In this document: piece by piece, positions 38,588 to 55,789 of the stretch
How positions within the stretch are numbered: the stretch's first letter is position 1
Layout: each line of letters starts with the position of its first letter
Position numbers and translations under genes: made by a program
Assembly: GCA_963819385.1 (NCBI GenBank)
Contig: CAWFVV010000006.1
Span: 558,001-622,000 of the forward strand
Length of the DNA stretch: 64,000 nucleotides
Direction: 5' to 3'
Source: JAVDCA01 sp963819385
GTDB lineage: Bacteria > Pseudomonadota > Alphaproteobacteria > Rhizobiales > Xanthobacteraceae
Notes under the pieces: generated by a model
Database searches by the model: none
Told to the model about the DNA's origin: nothing
The model's input: the letters and a program-made list of their open reading frames with translations, nothing else

Positions 38588-40060
38588 TTGAGGCTTTTGC
38601 GCAGACAATTTCTATACGGCCTCGCTGGCGTCGTTTCGTTCGCGGCGCGCAGCGCACGAGCCGGCGACGCGGCGACGGAACCGCGCCAATCGCCGCTTGC
38701 GGAACGGCTTGCCGCCTACGCCGAGGGTCTGCGCTACGACGATCTCGACGAAGCGACGATCGAGCGCGCAAAGGTGCATCTGATCGACACGCTCGGCTGC
38801 GCGCTTGCGGCCTTCGATGAGCGGCCGGTGCGGATTTGCCGCGATGTGGCGCTGGCGAGCGGCGGCGGCGGTGCAACCGTTATCGGCACCCGGCAGCGCA
38901 TCGCGCCCGACCTTGCCGCCTTCGCCAATTGCGCCGCTGTCCGCTACCTCGACCTCAATGACGCCTATGTGGGCCACGTCACCGGCCATCCGAGCGATGA
39001 CATCGCGTCGTGTCTCGCGATCGCGGAGGCCGAGCGCTCCAGCGCCGCCGAACTCATCACCGCGATCGTCCTCGCCTACGAGATCAACTGCCGGCTGATC
39101 GATGCGCTCGACGTCAACATCGGCAACCGCGGCTGGGACGTTCCGGTGCTCAGCCTTCCCGCCGTCGCGCTGGCGGCCGGCAAGCTGATGAAGCTTTCCA
39201 CCGACAAGTTGGCACAGGCCGTCAGCCTGGCGCTCAACGATCACGTTTCATTGGGCCAGACCCGCGCGCAGGCACTGTCGGATTGGAAGGGCGTCGCCGA
39301 TGCCGAGGCCGGACGCAACGGGATTTTCGCCGCCATGCTGGCGCGCGGCGGCCTCACGGGTCCGGCGCCGATCTTCGAGGGGCGATGGGGCTTCTTCAAG
39401 CTCGTCAGCGGACCCGCGGACGTGGATGTCGGCGCCTTCGGCCGGCGCGGCGTACCATTTCGGATTCACCAATGCGGGCTGAAGAGCTATCCGGCGCATA
39501 TCACGGCGCAAACCACGGTGCCGGCCGCCGTCATGCTCGCCAAGGAGATCGGTGATCTCGACCGCGTCGCGGCGCTCGAGATCGGCACCACCCACCGCGG
39601 CTACCAGATCGCCGGCCGCGACGCGGAGAAATGGGCGCCCGACACCAAGGAGACGGCGGATCACAGCCTGCCCTACATCGCGGCGCGCGCGATGCTTGAC
39701 GGCACCATCGACAACGACAGCTACACGCCGGACAAGCTGCACGATCCGCGCGTTCTGGCGCTGATGCGCAAGATCACCGTGAGGGAGGATCCCGCCTTCG
39801 CGATGATCACCATCAGCGTGCCGCCGACCCGCCTGACCGCGACCCTCAGCGACGGCCGACGCATCACGCGCCTCGTGGACCGCCTGCCCGGCTTTCCGGG
39901 TCAGCCGATGAGCCGGGCCGACGTGGAGCGGAAGTTCCGCCGCAATGTGAGCAGGCGTTTGACGCAGGAGCGGACCGACTCGGTGCTGCAGGCAATGTGG
40001 GCGCTGGACCACACAGAGGATCTGTCGGCGTTGCTCGCCAAGCTTGTCGTGCCGGCATAA
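38588..40060 (+). CDS. MmgE/PrpD family protein with a twin-arginine signal
   Basis: 490 residues from TTG 38588. The N-terminus LRLLRRQFLYGLAGVVSFAA has a twin-arginine motif (RRQFLYG) and a cleavage-like ARAGDA, so the protein is probably exported folded, unusual for a family best known from cytosolic PrpD. Family landmarks: AKVHLIDTLGCALAAF, the YLDLNDAYVGHVTGHPSDD segment that matches the active-site region, and HQCGLKSYPAHITAQT in place of the usual 'KxYPxxxxxH'. The gene converges with rpoC; a shared terminator region lies between. It is not adjacent to any enzyme of a known pathway. Confidence 0.85.
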   Translation: MRLLRRQFLYGLAGVVSFAARSARAGDAATEPRQSPLAERLAAYAEGLRYDDLDEATIERAKVHLIDTLGCALAAFDERPVRICRDVALASGGGGATVIGTRQRIAPDLAAFANCAAVRYLDLNDAYVGHVTGHPSDDIASCLAIAEAERSSAAELITAIVLAYEINCRLIDALDVNIGNRGWDVPVLSLPAVALAAGKLMKLSTDKLAQAVSLALNDHVSLGQTRAQALSDWKGVADAEAGRNGIFAAMLARGGLTGPAPIFEGRWGFFKLVSGPADVDVGAFGRRGVPFRIHQCGLKSYPAHITAQTTVPAAVMLAKEIGDLDRVAALEIGTTHRGYQIAGRDAEKWAPDTKETADHSLPYIAARAMLDGTIDNDSYTPDKLHDPRVLALMRKITVREDPAFAMITISVPPTRLTATLSDGRRITRLVDRLPGFPGQPMSRADVERKFRRNVSRRLTQERTDSVLQAMWALDHTEDLSALLAKLVVPA

Positions 40061-40077
40061 CCTCGGCCTCGCCTCCC

Positions 40078-40107
40078 AAAAAGAAAGGGCCGCCCGCAGG
40101 CGGCCCT
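40078..40107 (-). terminator. Intrinsic terminator after rpoC
   Basis: AGGGCCGCC (40086-40094) and GGCGGCCCT (40099-40107) form a nine-base-pair stem with a four-base loop; on the minus strand it is followed by TTTCTTTTT (complement of 40077-40085). It begins 38 bases after the rpoC stop. Confidence 0.85.
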
Positions 40108-40144
40108 CGCAATTTTCGCGACCCGAGGTCGTGGAACGCCAGCC

Positions 40145-44355
<4,211 letters not shown>

Positions 44356-44461
44356 TCATCGTCTCCTGGCATGCCGGCCGCCAACCGGCAGCAAATTCGA
44401 ACGTCGTCCGTTTCTCACACCCCGTGCACGGGCCCGCGCGCAGCGCGCGAGCCCGTCTCGA

Positions 44462-48578
<4,117 letters not shown>

Positions 48579-48912
48579 CGTGGCCTCTCGCTTCGTCCGC
48601 CCGCATCATGCGGGCGGCGCGTCGTCCGGGTGGCCGCAATTGACCGCACCGGAAAACCTGTGACCTGCGGAGCCTTAGATATGGCTCCGTTCCTCGTGAC
48701 GCGACCCGGAGCAATTCCCGAATCACGGTAGAATTCTGCCGCCTTTTAGACGGCGATTCGGACGATTCCGGGAAGTGATCCCGGGATCGTCCGTCTCAGA
48801 TTTGTCATGGCCGGGCTTGTCCCGGCCATCCACGCCTTCCCGGATGTCTCCGTAAGACGTGGATCCCCGGTCTCGCTGCGCTCGCCGGGGATCTCGCTCA
48901 AGTAAGCTGCGC
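48579..48912. other. rplL-rpoB intergenic region with repeats and hairpins
   Basis: No gene. Contains the inverted repeat over the rplL stop (48899-48919), a dispersed repeat (48804-48866) and, next to the rpoB start, a GCCCGCATCATGCGGGC palindrome. In enterobacteria this gap holds an attenuator and an RNase III site; here only the presence of hairpins can be stated. Confidence 0.5.
48804..48866. repeat. Dispersed palindromic repeat between rplL and rpoB
   Basis: GTCATGGCCGGGCTTGTCCC and GGCCATCCACG, with an internal TGGCCGGGCTTGTCCCGGCCA palindrome, followed by AAGACGTGGATCC. Same family as the element at 24380-24460; the spurious translation includes KAWMAGTSPAMT. Confidence 0.75.
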
Positions 48913-48919
48913 TTACTTG
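48899..48919. repeat. Perfect inverted repeat over the rplL stop codon
   Basis: CAAGTAAGC (48899-48907), loop TGC, GCTTACTTG (48911-48919). The rplL stop TAA lies within the arm. No T-run follows, so a processing or attenuation role is more likely than full termination. Confidence 0.6.
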
Positions 48920-49284
48920 AGCTCGACCTTGGCACCCGCTTTTTCGAGGACGGCCTTGACCTTCTCGGCCTCGTCCTTGGACACGCCTTCCTTGACGGGC
49001 TTCGGCGCGCCTTCGACCAGGTCCTTGGCCTCTTTCAGGCCGAGGCCCGTGAGCGCGCGGACTTCCTTGATGACCTCGATCTTCTTGTCGCCCGCCGCCG
49101 CGAGCACGACCGTGAACTCGGTCTTCTCCTCGACGGGAGCTGCTGCGGCGCCAGGCGCCGCCGCGACCGCAACCGCGGCCGCCGCGGACACGCCCCACTT
49201 CTCTTCGAGCATCTTGGCGAGCTCGGCCGCCTCGAGCACGGTCAGGCTCGAGAGCTCATCGACGATCTTCGACAGTTCAGCCAT
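48913..49284 (-). CDS. rplL: Ribosomal protein L7/L12
   Basis: 123 residues. N-terminal dimerisation helices (LSKIVDELSSLTVLEAAELA), Ala-rich hinge (AAAAVAVAAAPGAAAAPVEE) and C-terminal factor-binding domain (GLGLKEAKDLVEGAPKPVKE) are complete. Recruits translation GTPases. Its stop codon lies in a perfect inverted repeat. Confidence 0.97.
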   Translation of the reverse strand: MAELSKIVDELSSLTVLEAAELAKMLEEKWGVSAAAAVAVAAAPGAAAAPVEEKTEFTVVLAAAGDKKIEVIKEVRALTGLGLKEAKDLVEGAPKPVKEGVSKDEAEKVKAVLEKAGAKVELK

Positions 49285-49342
49285 TTCTCATACGTCCTTT
49301 TTCGGTTCGAACCTTGGATAACTTGCTTGCGAAGCGCCGCAC

Positions 49343-49858
49343 TCAGGCTTCGCTCTTGCTGGCATAGGCCTGGACCACGCGCGCGACCTTGGCGGCCGGT
49401 GCGTTGACGAGTTGCGCGATCTTGGTCGCCGGCGCCACGAGCAGGCCGACCAGCTTTCCACGCAGCTCATCCAGGGACGGCAGCGACGCGAGCGCCTTCA
49501 CGCCGTCCGGGTTCAGGGCGGTCTTGCCCATCGCCCCGCCGAGGATCACGAACTTCTCGTGCGCCTTGGCGAAGTCGGTGGCGACCTTCGGCGCGGCCAC
49601 AGGATCGCCCGAGTAGGCGATCACGGTCGGCCCCTTGAGGAGGGGTGCGACCGAAGCCACGTCCGTGCCTTCAAGAGCGATCTTGGCGAGCCGGTTCTTC
49701 GCGACCTTCACGGATGCGCCAGCTGCTCGAGCCTGCTTGCGCAGGGTCTGCATCTGACCGACCGTGAGGCCCGCATAGTGAGCCACCACCACCACGTTCG
49801 AGGTCTTGAACACCCCGTTCAGGTCGGTGACAGCCTCTTTCTTGGCCGCTCGATCCAC
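49343..49858 (-). CDS. rplJ: Ribosomal protein L10
   Basis: 171 residues from GTG 49858 preceded by GGAGAG (VDRAAKKEAVTDLNGVFKTS). The rRNA-binding N-terminal domain and the C-terminal helix that carries L12 dimers (TKIAQLVNAPAAKVARVVQA) are intact. A longer frame upstream lacks conserved content. In many bacteria L10-L12 represses its own mRNA through the leader. Confidence 0.95.
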   Translation of the reverse strand: MDRAAKKEAVTDLNGVFKTSNVVVVAHYAGLTVGQMQTLRKQARAAGASVKVAKNRLAKIALEGTDVASVAPLLKGPTVIAYSGDPVAAPKVATDFAKAHEKFVILGGAMGKTALNPDGVKALASLPSLDELRGKLVGLLVAPATKIAQLVNAPAAKVARVVQAYASKSEA

Positions 49859-50395
49859 TTGGTTGCTCTCTCCGGTAGGCGGCCGGCATCGCTCAAGACA
49901 ACAGCCGCCGGTTGCGACATGCCGTCCTTGACCCGACGCGCCTTGCCGGCGGACGAAGGACAGGGACGACGTTTTGATGCCCTGCCCCCCGGACGACATA
50001 TGCCGCCCCGGGTTCCTTCGAGGTTCGAACCGTTGACGGAGGTTGCCCCCCGTTATCGATCTTCACCCGTCTGTGCAGGCCTTGCGATTAAGCCGTTGGG
50101 CCGAAACCCGAATGGCACCTGCAGTCTCGGACAGGAACTCGTGGCCAACCGGAACCGCCGGATGGCCGCGCTACCCACGAAAAACACGCCGAAAACGACC
50201 TCTTTTCCTTTCAGATCAGCCCAGCGGGATATCCAAAAGGAACGAAGTCCTTGCCACCTTGTTTTTCATAGGACGCGCAAAGGCGCGCCGACATCACTGG
50301 GCCGGCACGCCCGTGGGACATACTTAGAACTTTGAGTCAGCTTTGCCAAGAGACCTTTTGTGGAAAAATGATGGCCACCCTTGGCCGTAGCCCGG
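49859..50395 (-). other. Leader region upstream of rplJ
   Basis: 537 bases with no supported gene. It separates the pentapeptide-repeat gene from rplJ and so probably carries the rplJL-rpoBC promoter and the L10 autoregulatory leader. A candidate promoter is at 50321-50349. No intrinsic terminator is obvious. Confidence 0.5.
50321..50349 (-). promoter_or_regulatory. Candidate promoter for rplJL-rpoBC
   Basis: On the minus strand TTGGCA (50344-50349), a 17-base spacer and TAAGTA (50321-50326). The -35 is good, the -10 is weak. It would give a leader of about 450 bases. Confidence 0.35.
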
Positions 50396-51322
50396 TCAAC
50401 CGAGCTGCCGCTTCAGCTCGGCGATCGTCTTTCTGACGTGTGTGCTGCCCTGCGGAACCGCAATGCCCTGGAAGAAGGTCTTCCCCAGAAACCGCGCGCG
50501 ATCGAAGCTCGGCTCGCGCTCGAACTGAGCCTGCTCGAACCGGGCGTTACGCTCGAACCGGGCGTCGTCGAAGCGGACAACATCGCGAAAAACGGTCGCC
50601 TCAAAACCTGCATTGTCGCCGAACTTGACCTTGGCAAAGCTCGTCGGCCCGTCATAGCGGATATCGCCCAGTCCAGCCTCCCCGCCGAAGCTCGCGCCGC
50701 TCATGTCGAGCGCCGCCGCGAAATGCCCTCCCCTGAACCAGGCGTCCTTATCGAAGCGCGCGGCCCGGAAGCTCGTCGGCCCGAAGAACTCGGCGCGGCG
50801 GAATTCGCCTGCGCGACCAAAGACAACGCCGTCGAAGTTCGCAGTGTCCTTGAAGGTGGAGTGCTCGAAATTGGCGCCACGCGCGAACGTGCCGTCGGCG
50901 AAACGTGCCTCGCCCGCAAAGATCGAGGCCGCGAAACACGCCGTATCGGCGAAGCGTGCTGCCGTGAAATCGCATGGGCCGGGAAAGATCAGCGCAGCGA
51001 GCTCGTGGCCCGACGGTTCGACCGCGGCGCCGGCGAGATCGGTCGTCGCCAGGTAGCTCCACATCCGTTGCGCGGCCGGATCGTCGGCAAGCTTGCCGGC
51101 CAGCGCCTGCATGGTGGCGGCCCATCCGTTCCAGGCGTCCGCACCGGCGCGCAGGCGCGCGAGTGTCGCGGCACGGCGCGCCACCGCAACGCGGGCGTCC
51201 GGGGCCGCGTTCGGCAGCGTGAAGATGCGGGCAACCTCGTCCGCGTCGGCGCCAAGCCAAGGACTTGCCTTGAGCAAGGCGTCGCGGGGCGAAGAGGAGG
51301 CCTTGCCGATCGCGCCAAGCAT
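50396..51322 (-). CDS. Pentapeptide-repeat protein
   Basis: 308 residues from ATG 51322 (a TTG at 51391 would add 23). The N-terminal third is helical and Ala-rich with no clear motif. From about residue 110 onward the sequence follows the A(D/N)LXX-type pentapeptide pattern with a strong Phe in the central position (CDFTAARFADTACFAASIFA, then ANFDGVVFGRAGEFRRAEFF), predicting a right-handed quadrilateral beta-helix. Some such proteins mimic DNA and protect gyrase, but most have unknown roles. It lies on the same strand between the rplKA terminator and rplJ, an unusual place. Confidence 0.8.
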   Translation of the reverse strand: MLGAIGKASSSPRDALLKASPWLGADADEVARIFTLPNAAPDARVAVARRAATLARLRAGADAWNGWAATMQALAGKLADDPAAQRMWSYLATTDLAGAAVEPSGHELAALIFPGPCDFTAARFADTACFAASIFAGEARFADGTFARGANFEHSTFKDTANFDGVVFGRAGEFRRAEFFGPTSFRAARFDKDAWFRGGHFAAALDMSGASFGGEAGLGDIRYDGPTSFAKVKFGDNAGFEATVFRDVVRFDDARFERNARFEQAQFEREPSFDRARFLGKTFFQGIAVPQGSTHVRKTIAELKRQLG

Positions 51323-51455
51323 ACGGTCGTCGCCCCACCCAATTCCTGATGAATCGTTAACATGGTAGCGACAATTGGAAGGGTCGTCCAACGCGCAGTG
51401 CCGGCGCGCGGGCTACGGCAGTGCGGATCAGGCGAAGTTACGGGCTGCGTCGCCG

Positions 51456-51701
51456 TCAGGCCGGCCCCTCGCCGCCGGGCGTCGCGGCTGGACGATCGGC
51501 GGAAGACGGCACGTCAGCCATCTCCAACAAGCGGCGCAAGGCACGGACATCGGTGCGCGGAAAGACAATGACCTCAGCCTGCCTGTCGCGGCGCGGCACC
51601 GCGTTGCGCGGATCGTGCTGCGTCGAGAAGGTGAGGATCGTGGCCACGCGCGGCTCCGCTTGCAGGAGCCGTCGCAAATCGCGCGCCGGCCCTGCGGTCA
51701 A
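51456..51701 (-). CDS. Possible small protein of unknown function
   Basis: 81 codons with strong G/C preference at third positions and a protein-like sequence (VATILTFSTQHDPRNAVPRR, then AEVIVFPRTDVRALRRLLEM). The only upstream start is a TTG without ribosome binding site; a GTG at 51647 preceded by GCGGAG is an alternative. It may be a real small gene or a remnant. No family recognised. Confidence 0.35.
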   Translation of the reverse strand: MTAGPARDLRRLLQAEPRVATILTFSTQHDPRNAVPRRDRQAEVIVFPRTDVRALRRLLEMADVPSSADRPAATPGGEGPA

Positions 51702-51752
51702 TCCGGCGCCGCACCGGTTAATAAGTCGTAATCCGCACCGACATCCGTGCCC

Positions 51753-51796
51753 ACAAACGAAAGCGGCCGCCGAAGCGCTCGCGCGCTCGGCGGCCG
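51753..51796 (-). terminator. Intrinsic terminator after rplA
   Basis: CGGCCGCCGA (51764-51773) pairs exactly with TCGGCGGCCG (51787-51796) around a 13-base loop; the minus strand then reads CTTTCGTTTG. It lies 34 bases after the rplA stop and separates secE-nusG-rplKA from the genes downstream. Confidence 0.75.
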
Positions 51797-51830
51797 GGTG
51801 ATCGTTGTGTCCCGTGAGGACGTGCGCCGC

Positions 51831-52538
<708 letters not shown>

Positions 52539-52543
52539 CGCCC

Positions 52544-52972
52544 TTACTCCCCGACCTCGATGCCCATGGAGCGGGCCGAACCCTCGATCATGCGCATCGC
52601 CGCATCGATCGTGCTGCAGTTGAGATCCTTCATCTTCTGCTCGGCGATTTCCTTGACCTGCTCCTTGGTCACCCTGCCGACCTTGTCGCGGCCGGGCGCC
52701 TTGGCGCCGGACTCGAGCTTCGCGGCCTTCTTGAGGAAGTAGGAGACGGGCGGCGTCTTCATCTCGAACGTGAAGGAGCGGTCCCCGTAGATCGTGATCA
52801 CCACCGGGATCGGCGAGCCCTTCTCGAGCTTCTGCGTCTGCGCGTTGAACGCCTTGCAGAACTCCATGATGTTGAGACCGCGCTGGCCGAGCGCGGGCCC
52901 GATCGGCGGAGACGGGTTGGCCGCCCCCGCCGGCACCTGCAATTTCAGGAAGCCGGTTACTTTCTTTGCCAT
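52544..52972 (-). CDS. rplK: Ribosomal protein L11
   Basis: 142 residues. AGAANPSPPIGPALGQRGLN in the N-terminal domain and the rRNA-binding C-terminal domain (STIDAAMRMIEGSARSMGIE) are complete. Site of thiostrepton action and of stringent-response signalling. 292 bases after nusG, with a CTCGCGCAATGCGCGAG palindrome in the gap. Confidence 0.97.
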   Translation of the reverse strand: MAKKVTGFLKLQVPAGAANPSPPIGPALGQRGLNIMEFCKAFNAQTQKLEKGSPIPVVITIYGDRSFTFEMKTPPVSYFLKKAAKLESGAKAPGRDKVGRVTKEQVKEIAEQKMKDLNCSTIDAAMRMIEGSARSMGIEVGE

Positions 52973-53264
52973 GTCTCACTCCTTGCGGTGCAAAGCTCAC
53001 GCTTGCACCGGGTTCGTGGTGCGGACCGGAACGCTTGGCGGGCGCCCGACGTCCTTCCACAACGATCGAGCAGTCTTGCTCGGCTGACCCGTTCGCGGCC
53101 TCACCGATCGCAGCTCTGCAATGAGCCTAAGATCGGGCCGCGGACAGGGATTGGAATGCCCTCGCGCAATGCGCGAGCGCATTACGCGGTTCCTTATACT
53201 GCATCAGGGCGGATGCAAACTGTTTTTTGCGACGAGGCGCCGAAACGACCGCGCCGACGCGCGC

Positions 53265-53795
53265 TCAGAGCTTCTCCACCTGGTGGTACTCGAGTTCGAC
53301 CGGCGTCGGACGGCCGAAGATCGAGACCGCGACCTTGACGCGCGAACGGGTGTGATCGACTTCCTCGACGGTTCCGTTGAACGACGCGAACGGCCCGTCC
53401 GACACCCGCACCTGCTCGCCGACCTCGAACGAGACCGCGGGCGTCGGCCGCTCGATCCCTTCCTGCACCTGATGCAGGATGCGCGAGGCCTCGGAGTCGG
53501 AGATCGGCATCGGCTTGTTGTCGGCGCCGAGGAAGCCGGTGACCTTCGGCGTATTCTTGATCAGATGGTAGGCCTCGTCGGTCAGATCCATCTTCACCAG
53601 CACGTAGCCGGGAAAGAACTTGCGCTCGGCATCGACCTTGCGGCCGCGCCGAACCTCGGTGACCCGTTCGGTCGGCACCATGATCTCGTCGAACAGCCCG
53701 TCGAGATGGCGCTGCTTGACCTGCTCACGGATCAAGTCCGCCACCTTCTTCTCGAAGTTGGAGTAGGCGTGGACGATGTACCAGCGTTTGGCCAT
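53265..53795 (-). CDS. nusG: Transcription antitermination factor NusG
   Basis: 176 residues from ATG 53795 (MAKRWYIVHAYSNFEKKVAD). NGN domain with KFFPGYVLVKMDLTDEAYHL and a C-terminal KOW domain (VGEQVRVSDGPFASFNGTVE). Couples polymerase to the ribosome and Rho. Start is 18 bases past the secE stop; an ATG at 53816 overlaps secE but adds only seven residues. Confidence 0.97.
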   Translation of the reverse strand: MAKRWYIVHAYSNFEKKVADLIREQVKQRHLDGLFDEIMVPTERVTEVRRGRKVDAERKFFPGYVLVKMDLTDEAYHLIKNTPKVTGFLGADNKPMPISDSEASRILHQVQEGIERPTPAVSFEVGEQVRVSDGPFASFNGTVEEVDHTRSRVKVAVSIFGRPTPVELEYHQVEKL

Positions 53796-53812
53796 GGTTT
53801 CTGTCTGCCGCG

Positions 53813-54010
53813 TCATGTGCCGATGCCGAGGACCAGGGTCACGAGGTAGCGAATGACCTGGTCAGCGACCGAGAAGAAGATGCCGGCAAACGCCACCATC
53901 ACGAACACCATGATGGTGGTGATCATGACCTCGCGCCGGGTCGGCCACGTGACCTTCTGGGTCTCGGAGCGGACCTCCTGGAAGAACTTGACTGGACCAA
54001 CCTTCGCCAT
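53813..54010 (-). CDS. secE: Protein translocase subunit SecE
   Basis: 65 residues from ATG 54010. KFFQEVRSETQKVTWPTRRE followed by a single membrane helix (VMITTIMVFVMVAFAGIFFS). Clamp of the SecYEG channel. Sits between tRNA-Trp and nusG as in most bacteria. Confidence 0.95.
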   Translation of the reverse strand: MAKVGPVKFFQEVRSETQKVTWPTRREVMITTIMVFVMVAFAGIFFSVADQVIRYLVTLVLGIGT

Positions 54011-54138
54011 GCCTCTTGCATCCTCGGAGATATGCTCGCCGGACCGCCCGCACGCCGGGCCGGTCCGACCGATCTCGCCACCTATATACGCTTGATTTCC
54101 GGAAAAGCCCTTGCCGGGCTTGAAGGCGATCTCAAGCC

Positions 54139-54214
54139 TGGCAGGAGTGGAGGGACTCGAACCCCCAACCCCCGGTTTTGGAGACCGGTGCTCTAGCCAT
54201 TGAGCTACACTCCT
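54139..54214 (-). tRNA. tRNA-Trp (CCA anticodon)
   Basis: 76 bases including an encoded CCA. Acceptor stem AGGAGTG/CACTCCT, D-arm GCTCAATGGCTAGAGC, anticodon arm CCGGTCTCCAAAACCGG with CCA, and T-loop GTTCGAGTC. Lies directly upstream of secE, the classical arrangement. The GANTC site in the T-arm (54154-54158) is intact. Confidence 0.95.
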
Positions 54215-54474
54215 CCGGAAGCGGGTGCGGTGGCCAAACGGCCGCGCGCAGCGCACTAAATGCATGAACGCGCTGCGATATGCAAGGGCGGCCGGCAGAC
54301 GAAACGCTCGGGGTCCCGCACGACGAAGCCGTCAACGCCGAACTTGCCCGCCAAGGGTCAACTCAAGGCGCTTCGAGCCGACGCACACCGAGCGCGTGCT
54401 TTTCCACCCGACGCAGCGCTGCCGACGGGCGCCCATTTCGGCGCCTCTCAGGCGCCGGCGTTGCGCCCCCGCAC

Positions 54475-54795
54475 CTATCCCTGCTGCACCACCACGGCGG
54501 TTCCATAGGCCAGCACTTCGGTAATCCCGTCGGTGATCTCGTTCGCGTCGTAGCGCATCGCGATCACCGCATTGGCGCCGACCTGGGTGGCGTGCTGGAC
54601 CATCAGCTCATAGGCCTCCTCCCGCGCCTTCTCGGCGAGGTCCGTGTAAATCGAGATGTTGCCGCCAAACAGCGACTGGAAGCCGGCGCCGATGTTGCCG
54701 AGCACGCTGCGCGAGCGCACCGTGATGCCGCGCACGAGGCCGAGATATTTGGTGACCCGGTGTCCTTCGATCTCGTTGGTAGTGGTGACCAGCAT
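54475..54795 (-). CDS. YbjQ/UPF0145 family protein
   Basis: 106 residues from ATG 54795 behind CAGGAGC. TTTNEIEGHRVTKYLGLVRG, the central NIGAGFQSLFGGNISIY and AREEAYELMVQHATQVGANA match the YbjQ (heavy-metal-binding, pentameric) family. Biochemical role is unknown. Stands alone in the island upstream of tRNA-Trp. Confidence 0.88.
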   Translation of the reverse strand: MLVTTTNEIEGHRVTKYLGLVRGITVRSRSVLGNIGAGFQSLFGGNISIYTDLAEKAREEAYELMVQHATQVGANAVIAMRYDANEITDGITEVLAYGTAVVVQQG

Positions 54796-54959
54796 GGGGG
54801 ATGCTCCTGGAGCTTTGGACGGGGCTGCGGGCTCGCGCTCCGGCCGCCCCCGTCGCGATGAATAGCCCCCCGCCCGCGCGGATGGCGCAGCGGTGGTCCC
54901 CGATAGTCGTGCAGGCCGCGGCACCGGTTCAATGCCAAATGAGGGGGCGCCGCGAATCG

Positions 54960-55532
54960 TCAGATCATGCCCTGCGCCTGGCCCGTCTTCAGCCAGCCCG
55001 CGAGAACGTGCGCGAACGCCTTCGACACCCGCAGGATCGGGTCCTCGGCGACGGCCGCCTCGAGGATACCGGCCACGCCCCCGAAGCTGCGGGCAAGGCC
55101 GTCGAAGTTCGACGCGGCGAGAAGCGTCTTGCCGGTGCGATTGTCCACGAGCTCGAGATCGGCACGGATCTCGTAGGGAATATTGGCGATGATGATCCGC
55201 GTCGCCGTCGCCGGAATGTTGATGTAGTGAACGCGGACCTTGAGCGTCGCCGGAGCGGCACCGCGGAACGCGGGTCGGATCTCGGCATTGAGCGCCGACT
55301 TGATCGGCCCGATCGCCTTCTGCCTGAGATAGGCCTGCTGTGCGGCCGGATCGATCGGCCCCCCGCCCTGAGCGTCGAACCAGTCGACCTTGGCGTCGGG
55401 CGCGAAGCTCACGTCGATCGCATCGATGCGCAGCGAGTCACGCCTGTCCTGCGAAAGCGTGTTGACCGGGCCGGTCGCGCAAGCCGCAAGCGCAAGACAG
55501 AGCGCCGCAACAATCAAACTCCGAACGAACAT
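54960..55532 (-). CDS. Lipoprotein of unknown function
   Basis: 190 residues with a type II signal peptide: MFVRSLIVAALCLALAACAT, lipobox LAAC with Cys18. The mature domain alternates beta-strand-like hydrophobic segments (TLKVRVHYINIPATATRIII, then EIRADLELVDNRTGKTLLAA). I do not recognise the family; the layout resembles small outer-membrane or periplasmic lipoproteins of about 180 residues. Confidence 0.78.
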   Translation of the reverse strand: MFVRSLIVAALCLALAACATGPVNTLSQDRRDSLRIDAIDVSFAPDAKVDWFDAQGGGPIDPAAQQAYLRQKAIGPIKSALNAEIRPAFRGAAPATLKVRVHYINIPATATRIIIANIPYEIRADLELVDNRTGKTLLAASNFDGLARSFGGVAGILEAAVAEDPILRVSKAFAHVLAGWLKTGQAQGMI

Positions 55533-55789
55533 GCCATTCCCCGAAGGGCCGCGTTCGAGTTTCTTGGAATTGCCCGTGGCCGGCCCCCGAAGCCAAAGAC
55601 AAAAACACCCCTAGGAGAAGGCCCGCGCGGAGTCAACCTCCGGAGGCACATCGAGGCGCCATCAACCCGACGCCCGAGCGCGTGCCACGGCATGCGGGCC
55701 TAGGCTCGATTAAGTTGCTCACGCCGGCTTGCAATGGAAAGTGCACAGCCCCTATCGTCCCGCCTCCACGACGCATCACGCAGGACCGC

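Noticed and set aside
38302..38820. Plus-strand open frame upstream of and overlapping the PrpD-like gene
   Set aside because: Composition is Arg-rich noise and the frame overlaps a well-supported gene in another frame.
54215..54474. Promoter for tRNA-Trp (TTGCAT, 17 bases, CATTTA on the minus strand)
   Set aside because: The -10 match is too weak to report as a feature; a promoter must exist here but cannot be placed by eye.
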